11,020 nt of DNA, taken from assembly GCA_016938515.1 (NCBI GenBank), contig JAFGUM010000348.1, positions 1 through 11,020 on the forward strand. The letters run 5' to 3'. Shown in pieces: positions 6,483 through 11,020 of this stretch; within the stretch, counting starts at the first letter, position 1, and the number at the start of each line of letters is the position of its first letter. The notes under the pieces were generated by a model that was not told the DNA's origin, searched no databases, and worked only from the letters and a program-made list of their open reading frames with translations. This stretch comes from Spirochaetales bacterium. GTDB lineage: Bacteria; Spirochaetota; Spirochaetia; Treponematales; UBA12059. The position numbers were made by a program, and so were the translations under genes.

Positions 6483-7714
6483 CAGCGCTTCGCGAGCATG
6501 AGGCGCGCAAACACCTTCGCGTCACCCAGAAGATTGGCTATGCGCGTATATTCGTTGGGGGCGTGCATAGTCTCGTCCTGTCGGCTCCAGACGACGCAGG
6601 GGAACCCGGCCTTGCGCAGGTAGGCGCCTACCGTACCGCCACCAACGCCGATGGCTCTGCCTTCTATGCCGTACGTGGCCTTGATGGCTTCCTTGAGCAG
6701 TAGAACGACTGGAGCATCCACCGGCGTCGGGGGGCTGTCGTTCCGCTGTATTTCTTCGTAGCGCATCGTTACCCCGTACTTCGTCTCCACGTCCCGCAGA
6801 ACCCTGTTCACCTCTGCCAGGACAGAATCTACCGTGTAGCGCGGCAGGATGCGCATGTCAACGTAGAACGCGTCGTCCGCCGGAACGGTGTTTATGTTCG
6901 GTACGTTGGCGTCCTTCTTCGTGGGCGTAAGCGTGGTGCGATCCGGCACGAAAATATCGTCCCGATCCGTAAATACTTCCTTCTCGAGCGCGTTTATGCG
7001 CAGGGCGGCCTCGCAGTTGGCCAGAAAAGCGTTGGCGCCGTCGTCTGGGCGCGACGCGTGGCACTGTCGTCCTTTGGCCATGACCTTGAGCCAGCAAATG
7101 TTCTTCTCCGCTACTTCTATTTCAGCGCCGTCTGATGAGCCGGAATCGGGTACGACTATCAGATCGCCAGGCTCGAACAGCGTCCTGTTGGCCAGCAGCC
7201 ACTGGATGCCGAACACCGAGCCAAACTCCTCGTCGGCGACGAACAGCAGCTTGACGTCATGCTCCGGCACGATGCCGTTGGTCACGAGGGACAGAGCCGC
7301 GAACACGCTCGAGACGAGCCCCTGCTGGTTGTCCTCGACGCCCCTGCCATAAATCTTGCCGTCCCGTACCACCGCCTCGAAGGGCTCGGTTTGCCATAGC
7401 GAGCGGTCCCCTTCGGGTACCACGTCGGTGTGCGCCATTACCCACAAGCGCTTTCCCGGGGCGCGGCCCTTGATCGTAGCCACTATATTGGGCCTCTTGC
7501 CAGCGCTGACCCTGTCATCCGGCGCGTCGTGATGCTCGATGTCCTCGATGCCGTGTGCCCTGAGCCACGATTCAAGCGCTTCGGCCTTGGGCCATTCGCC
7601 GTCTCCGCCCGATTCCGGCGCCAGGGCGGGTATCGCGGTAAGGAGCTTCTCCAGCTCTATGACGCCCGCTTCGCTCCCATCCAGGAACGCCAGGGCTGTA
7701 TCCAGTTCAGACAT
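6482..7714 (-). CDS. M20-family zinc metallopeptidase (ArgE/DapE/carboxypeptidase type)
   Basis: M20 enzymes are di-zinc hydrolases acting on dipeptides, acylated amino acids or C-terminal residues, usually in the cytoplasm. The 410-aa product has the full set of family residues: M-A-H-T-D-V-V-P (His95, Asp97), G-R-G-V-E-D-N (bridging Asp128), D-E-E-F-G (Glu162 as general base, Glu163), V-V-P-D-S-G (Asp190), the dimerisation-domain C-H-A-S-R-P with His219, and D-E-T-M-H-A-P-N-E-Y with the final zinc ligand His384. It has no signal peptide. The start at 7714 follows AAGGAG (7722-7727) with seven bases between. It lies 36 bp after galE on the same strand, so the two probably share a transcript, although the pairing is not a known pathway. 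The exact substrate cannot be read from sequence; DapE or ArgE should not be assumed without neighbours from those pathways. Confidence 0.9.
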   Translation of the reverse strand: MSELDTALAFLDGSEAGVIELEKLLTAIPALAPESGGDGEWPKAEALESWLRAHGIEDIEHHDAPDDRVSAGKRPNIVATIKGRAPGKRLWVMAHTDVVPEGDRSLWQTEPFEAVVRDGKIYGRGVEDNQQGLVSSVFAALSLVTNGIVPEHDVKLLFVADEEFGSVFGIQWLLANRTLFEPGDLIVVPDSGSSDGAEIEVAEKNICWLKVMAKGRQCHASRPDDGANAFLANCEAALRINALEKEVFTDRDDIFVPDRTTLTPTKKDANVPNINTVPADDAFYVDMRILPRYTVDSVLAEVNRVLRDVETKYGVTMRYEEIQRNDSPPTPVDAPVVLLLKEAIKATYGIEGRAIGVGGGTVGAYLRKAGFPCVVWSRQDETMHAPNEYTRIANLLGDAKVFARLMLAKR

Positions 7715-7750
7715 TATGCAACTCCTTGTGTGTATCTACCCAATCGGAAA

Positions 7751-8716
7751 TCAGCGCTCGTACACGCCCCAGCTCGAACTGACGAGGGTATCGACGTCTG
7801 AAAATTTCGCTTTCCAGCCCAGCTTTTCCGCCGCGAGGGTGGAACTCGCCACCAGTCGAGCCGGGTCTCCGGGGCGTCGCCCTTCCATTGTCGCGGGTAT
7901 GGCCCTGCCCGTCAGGCGCCTCGCAGCCTCCAGGATTTCCAGTACGGACAAGCCGGCTTCGGATCCAAGGTTGACGACAAGGCTTTCGTCGGTACGTACC
8001 ATCCGCTCCAGGGCAGCCACGTGCGCGGCGGCAAGGTCATTGACGTGCACGTAGTCGCGTACGCCGGTGCCGTCGTTCGTCGGATAGTCATTGCCAAACA
8101 CGCGAAGCTCTGGCCTCATCCCCGCGGCTACCTCCATGATGACGGGCAGCAGGTTGGCAGGATTGCGCTCCAACCCGCGCACGCGGCCGCGCACGTCGTA
8201 GCCAGCGGCGTTGAAGTAACGCAGCGCCGAGTACCGGATGCCCTTGAGCCTGTCGTACCATGCAAGGATTCGTTCTATTTCCAGCTTGGTAAAGCCATAA
8301 AAATTCTCGGGCGCCGTAGGGTGCGCCTCGTCAACGGGAACGTACGCGGGCTCTCCGTATACGGCGGCGGAACTGGAAAACACGATTCGTTGTATCCCGG
8401 TTTCACTCATCGCGTTGATTATGTTTATGGTGCCCGAAAGGTTGTTGCGCGCGTATTTCTCCGGGGCGAGCATCGACTCTCCGGCAGCCTTGAAGGCGGC
8501 CAGGTGCACGACGCCGTCGTACCCCTCGGCTAGCGTGCCTCGCAGGCGTTCGTAGTCAAGAATATCGCCTTCGACAAAACGCTCGCCCTCAAACAGGTTC
8601 TGCTTCGTGCCGCTGGACAGGTTGTCGTAGACGACTATCTCGTGGCCTGCTTCCATCATTTCCAGAGCGACATGACTGCCTATGTAGCCCGCGCCTCCAA
8701 TAACCAGAACTCTCAT
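7751..8716 (-). CDS. galE: UDP-glucose 4-epimerase
   Basis: GalE is an NAD-dependent short-chain dehydrogenase-type epimerase that interconverts UDP-glucose and UDP-galactose, feeding galactose use and surface glycan synthesis. The 321-aa product begins MRVLVIGGAGYIGSHVALEM, with the Rossmann G-G-x-G-x-x-G at residues 7-13 and the nucleotide-recognition Y-D-N-L-S-S-G at 30-36. The catalytic set is present: F-S-S-S-A-A-V-Y-G-E-P with Ser116, and Y-G-F-T-K with Tyr140 and Lys144, four residues apart as in E. coli GalE. Also present are the substrate-domain R-Y-F-N-A-A-G, the V-R-D-Y-V-H-V segment and R-R-P-G-D-P-A near the C-terminus. It is slightly shorter than E. coli GalE (338 aa) but normal for bacterial relatives. 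AAGGAG lies eight bases before ATG 8716. It probably leads a two-gene transcript with the M20 peptidase. Activity on the N-acetylated sugars cannot be decided here. Confidence 0.95.
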   Translation of the reverse strand: MRVLVIGGAGYIGSHVALEMMEAGHEIVVYDNLSSGTKQNLFEGERFVEGDILDYERLRGTLAEGYDGVVHLAAFKAAGESMLAPEKYARNNLSGTINIINAMSETGIQRIVFSSSAAVYGEPAYVPVDEAHPTAPENFYGFTKLEIERILAWYDRLKGIRYSALRYFNAAGYDVRGRVRGLERNPANLLPVIMEVAAGMRPELRVFGNDYPTNDGTGVRDYVHVNDLAAAHVAALERMVRTDESLVVNLGSEAGLSVLEILEAARRLTGRAIPATMEGRRPGDPARLVASSTLAAEKLGWKAKFSDVDTLVSSSWGVYER

Positions 8717-8782
8717 GCGGAGATCTCCTTGTCATGCCCCGGATCCTGGCCGTGTAGCCGGATCGCAAAACGGGTTACCGCG

Positions 8783-8811
8783 ATACTATAGTGGAAAGGG
8801 ATGCGCGGCAA
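8783..8811 (-). promoter_or_regulatory. Candidate promoter for galE-M20 transcript
   Basis: Read on the minus strand, TTGCCG (8806-8811) is followed after 17 bases by TAGTAT (8783-8788). An overlapping TATAGT (8785-8790) is a better -10 box but leaves a 15-base spacer. The core ACTATAGT (8785-8792) is palindromic, so the plus-strand membrane-protein gene could also use it. The 155-bp divergent gap (8717-8871) otherwise shows nothing I can name. The match is by eye only. Confidence 0.38.
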
Positions 8812-8871
8812 GCACGCGCCTGGTGCGTCCCCTACTGGTATTCCACGGTCAACGTGCGCTAGATTTAACCC

Positions 8872-9522
8872 ATGTTTAACGCATCGCTCACGATATTTGA
8901 ACTGTCAGCTATAGTACTTGGCTTTGTAAGCCTCGGCACCTTGCTCAGGTATTCTCTCTACGACGCGGCCATCATCGCGGCCGCGGTGGAGTTCACCATC
9001 ATAGCGGCACTGTTCCGGCCTGGGCGGCTCAAAGGATGGATACCGGCCCTTATCGTATCCGCGGTGTGGATATTGTTGTCCGGAGACGTCTACCGTGGGT
9101 ACAACGTATTCAAGATCAAAATATTTGGCGTAAGCGCCTTTCCGATGATAGCCTGGCCAACCGCACTGGCTTTCTCGTACGCGTACCTCGTACCGCTGTT
9201 CCGGCAGCGCCCGTGGCTGAAACAATGGCTGGTGCTGAGCGCATCGTACTCAGGTGGTCTCATCCTGGCCGAGTGGGTTGGCTACAACGTCTTTGGCATA
9301 CACCTGGACTCAGGCCGCGCCTACCATGGGTGGCCGCTCCTCAATATCTTCCACTGCCCATGGTGGATGCAGGTAGCCTACTTCACCAATGGCATCTCCT
9401 TCATGGGAATGGCTGCCTGGATGGACAGAAAGCCGGCGCCTATCCGCCCCGCGGCCTGGTTGCGGAGCAGAATGGCGCACAGCGAGGCTTCAGAACCGGT
9501 ACCTGACGCCAAGACCCCCTGA
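8872..9522 (+). CDS. Multi-pass membrane protein of unknown family
   Basis: This encodes 216 aa with about six predicted helices, near residues 7-25, 28-48, 55-70, 90-110, 119-140 and 162-183, and a polar, Pro/Ala/Glu-rich tail after 186. Loops carry distinctive aromatic stretches: D-V-Y-R-G-Y-N-V-F (72-80), EWVGYNVFGIHLDSG (134-148) and YHGWPLLNIFHCPWWMQ (151-167). These are good candidates for conserved or functional residues: Glu134, His144, Asp146, His152, His161 and Cys162. I do not recognise the family. The helix count recalls small lipid- or pigment-modifying membrane enzymes, but no lycopene-cyclase or similar signature is present. ATG 8872 has no Shine-Dalgarno sequence (GCTAGATTTAACCC precedes it), so it may be weakly translated or have a short leader. 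Its last 33 bases overlap the convergent barrel-protein gene. Confidence 0.8.
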   Translation: MFNASLTIFELSAIVLGFVSLGTLLRYSLYDAAIIAAAVEFTIIAALFRPGRLKGWIPALIVSAVWILLSGDVYRGYNVFKIKIFGVSAFPMIAWPTALAFSYAYLVPLFRQRPWLKQWLVLSASYSGGLILAEWVGYNVFGIHLDSGRAYHGWPLLNIFHCPWWMQVAYFTNGISFMGMAAWMDRKPAPIRPAAWLRSRMAHSEASEPVPDAKTP

Positions 9523-10008
9523 ACCGCCAATATCAAAAGCAGGGAACAGGTATACGTCGATTCCAGCTTCCAGGAACAGCTCCAGCGGTATCGACTCAAA
9601 ACGCCACGATATGCCGCCGGGGACGCGCACTCCTATTTCCACGCCCGCATCGTTCACGGAGACGACGGCTCCGGCTCCGAAGAACGGCGTTAGACTGAAC
9701 CGGTCTATAGTGACCATACCAGGAAACGCGTACTCGTAGTTGCCCTGGAGCAGGATGTCAAACCCACCGTTGCCACCAGCCAGGTTCCAGGCAGCCTTGA
9801 AGTCGAGCCAGGAATCCCTGGACAGGTCCATCTCGAAGGTCAAACCGGTAGGCTGGCCCAGAAACAGGCCGATTCCCCGGGGGCCATTGGCCGCTTTCCC
9901 GTCAAAGTCTATCCGCACCTTTTTGCCGGACACTTGTATATCCGGGTCGGCTTGAATGGAAAGGGTCAGGGCAAGCGCTGCAAGCACCATCAAGGTGATT
10001 CGTTTCAT
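9490..10008 (-). CDS. Outer-membrane beta-barrel protein, BAPKO_0422/DUF3996-like
   Basis: This encodes 172 aa with a clear signal peptide (MKRITLMVLA start, cleavage after I-Q-A at residue 20). The mature part is mostly alternating-residue strands and ends in G-V-R-Y-R-F, a C-terminal Phe beta-signal of the type read by BamA. The pattern R-G-I-G-L-F-L-G-Q-P-T-G-L-T (44-57), the strand containing F-F-G-A-G-A-V-V (109-116), the segment from 124 with I-G-V-R-V-P-G-G-I-S-W (125-135) and P-L-E-L-F-L-E-A-G (141-149) fits my memory of BAPKO_0422 (DUF3996) small barrels, common in spirochaetes. At this size it would be an eight-stranded barrel, a structural or adhesive protein rather than a large pore. 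AAGGAGG (10013-10019) lies four bases before the ATG and is unusually strong, consistent with an abundant protein. The gene ends inside the 3' end of the convergent membrane-protein gene. Confidence 0.85.
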   Translation of the reverse strand: MKRITLMVLAALALTLSIQADPDIQVSGKKVRIDFDGKAANGPRGIGLFLGQPTGLTFEMDLSRDSWLDFKAAWNLAGGNGGFDILLQGNYEYAFPGMVTIDRFSLTPFFGAGAVVSVNDAGVEIGVRVPGGISWRFESIPLELFLEAGIDVYLFPAFDIGGSGGLGVRYRF

Positions 10009-10064
10009 AAAGCCTCCTTCCGCGATCGATTCCGCGGTATACTCGCCGTTCTGGAGCGGTATTG
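10009..10064. promoter_or_regulatory. Divergent barrel-protein/rlmJ intergenic region with -10-like box
   Basis: These 56 bases must hold starts for two divergent genes unless promoters lie inside them. TATACT at 10038-10043 on the plus strand resembles a -10 box for rlmJ. The minus strand reads TATACC across the same bases. No convincing -35 box is visible for either. The barrel gene's AAGGAGG (10013-10019) and a GGAG before rlmJ (10052-10057 region) take up much of the rest. Confidence 0.3.
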
Positions 10065-10949
10065 ATGTTGAGTTATAGACACGGCTTCCACGCCGGCAAC
10101 CACGCGGACGTTCTCAAGCACGTCGTTCTTGTTGATTGTATAACGAGACTGGTGATTAAAGACAAGGCTATGCTCTACATTGATACGCACGCAGGAGCGG
10201 GATCGTACGCGCTCACCGAGGGCTTTGCCGCGCAGAACCGGGAGTATTCTGGCGGTATCGAACGGCTATCTGCCTACGCTCGCCGGCACGAGCCACCTGC
10301 GGCTGTGGCGGCGTACATGGCGGCAACCGGGTATGCGGCTCTGTCCCCGGAAGCACCAGCTCTGTCCCCACAAGCCCGCTACCCAGGTTCACCACTCATC
10401 GCCGCCGGCTTGCTGCGCCCCCACGACCGGCTCGCCCTGTTTGAGCTGCACCCCGCGGACTACGAAGCGCTGTCTACGCTGTTCGCCGGCAATAACCGCG
10501 TTACCATACACAGGGCAGATGGCTTTGCAAGCCTGAAATCCCTGATGCCGCCCCCCTCACGGCGGGGTTTCACGCTGATGGATCCTTCATACGAGATAGC
10601 CGCTGACTACGATATGGTCTTGCAGACTATCGCGGACACGCTGCGCCGCTTCGCGACGGGTGTATACGCGGTGTGGTACCCACTCCTGGAGAGGCAGGAA
10701 GCCCAGGCTCTGCCCGCCGCGCTGTCGCGTCTCGCGCCTCGATGGCTGGACGCGCGCCTGCGCGTCCGCGGCTCGGCGCCTGGCGAGCGCGGGATGGCGG
10801 GTAGCGGCATGTTCGTCATCAACCCACCATGGCTAGTCGAGGATGCCATGCGGGAGAGCCTGCCCTGGCTGGCCGGCGCTCTCGGGCAGGATGCGGGCGC
10901 GTCGTGGCAGCTCGAAACGTCAAGCGGGAGGGAAGTACGCTACAGCTGA
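10065..10949 (+). CDS. rlmJ: 23S rRNA (adenine(2030)-N6)-methyltransferase
   Basis: RlmJ uses S-adenosylmethionine to methylate N6 of A2030 in 23S rRNA. The 294-aa product starts MLSYRHGFHAGNHADVLKH, almost identical to the E. coli N-terminus, including His6. It continues with the SAM-binding DTHAGAGSY (40-48), R-Y-P-G-S-P-L-I (105-112), E-L-H-P-A-D-Y (127-133), a catalytic-site motif M-D-P-S-Y-E at 172-177 in place of the usual D-P-P-Y, RFATGVYAVWYPLLERQEA and G-M-A-G-S-G-M-F-V-I-N-P-P-W near the end. I chose ATG 10065 rather than TTG 10062 because family members begin M-L-S-Y-R-H and GGAG lies about ten bases upstream. The length is slightly above E. coli RlmJ (280 aa); part of the excess is a seven-residue tandem duplication before R-Y-P-G-S. 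The gene stands alone and ends before a terminator. Confidence 0.95.
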   Translation: MLSYRHGFHAGNHADVLKHVVLVDCITRLVIKDKAMLYIDTHAGAGSYALTEGFAAQNREYSGGIERLSAYARRHEPPAAVAAYMAATGYAALSPEAPALSPQARYPGSPLIAAGLLRPHDRLALFELHPADYEALSTLFAGNNRVTIHRADGFASLKSLMPPPSRRGFTLMDPSYEIAADYDMVLQTIADTLRRFATGVYAVWYPLLERQEAQALPAALSRLAPRWLDARLRVRGSAPGERGMAGSGMFVINPPWLVEDAMRESLPWLAGALGQDAGASWQLETSSGREVRYS

Positions 10950-10968
10950 TGTATCAAGAGTTTAAAGC

Positions 10969-11013
10969 AGCGCCCCGAACCGTTGGCAACGGCTCGGGGC
11001 GCTACAGGTTTTT
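10969..11013 (+). terminator. Rho-independent terminator after rlmJ
   Basis: A strong stem starts 19 bases past the rlmJ stop. AGCGCCCCGA (10969-10978) pairs with TCGGGGCGCT (10994-11003), there is one A-C mismatch, and inner CCGTT (10980-10984) pairs with AACGG (10988-10992) around a GGC loop. A run of five T (11009-11013) follows after five intervening bases. The stem is very GC-rich and long. The spacing to the T-run is a little wide. Confidence 0.8.
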
Positions 11014-11020
11014 AGAACAT

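Noticed and set aside
8021..8533. 170-aa plus-strand frame opposite galE
   Set aside because: It is the antisense of a clearly conserved epimerase and has no signature of its own.
11003..11020. End of a possible further gene on the minus strand (TTC TAA at the edge)
   Set aside because: Only a few bases remain in the window, too little to support any gene.

Overview
The window is GC-rich bacterial chromosome (roughly 60% G+C by eye), densely coded on both strands, with no mobile element, CRISPR array, tRNA or rRNA that I can recognise. The gene content points to a spirochaete, most likely a GC-rich Treponema/Spirochaeta relative. The evidence is a BAPKO_0422/DUF3996-type outer-membrane barrel, two lipoproteins with relaxed lipoboxes, a TIGR02757 protein, and a secreted protein with the LPP20/FlgT-like C-terminal pattern. 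This assignment is an inference from family resemblance. No marker gene proves it.

Layout. (1) Positions 1-3026, minus strand: a compact three-gene operon reading leftward. It holds a six-helix membrane protein, a 566-aa TPR lipoprotein joined to it by an ATGA overlap, and a TIGR02757/DUF2400 protein that runs off the left edge and has no ordinary start codon. (2) Positions 3089-6434, plus strand, divergent from the first: a TPR-like lipoprotein, an MltD-type lytic transglycosylase with two LysM domains, and a secreted LPP20/FlgT-like protein. They are joined by ATGA and TAATG overlaps, so the three are probably made together and act in the periplasm or on the cell wall. (3) Positions 6435-6482: a 47-bp gap holding two and a half copies of an 18-bp repeat that folds into small hairpins. 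(4) Positions 6482-8716, minus strand: galE followed 36 bp later by an M20 metallopeptidase, each with a strong AAGGAG site. (5) Positions 8872-9522, plus strand: a multi-pass membrane protein of unknown family, whose 3' end overlaps the convergent gene for the DUF3996-type barrel protein (9490-10008, minus). (6) Positions 10065-10949, plus strand: rlmJ, encoding the 23S rRNA A2030 methyltransferase, closed by a strong hairpin and T-tract terminator at the right edge.

Most of the window (envelope lipoproteins, cell-wall hydrolase, barrel protein, UDP-sugar epimerase) concerns the cell envelope. I see no defence system or other obvious new machine. The most interesting points are the coupled lipoprotein/MltD/LPP20-like cassette, the tandem hairpin repeat, the missing start codon and DTH motif of the TIGR02757 gene, and heavy use of the AUA isoleucine codon in a GC-rich genome.
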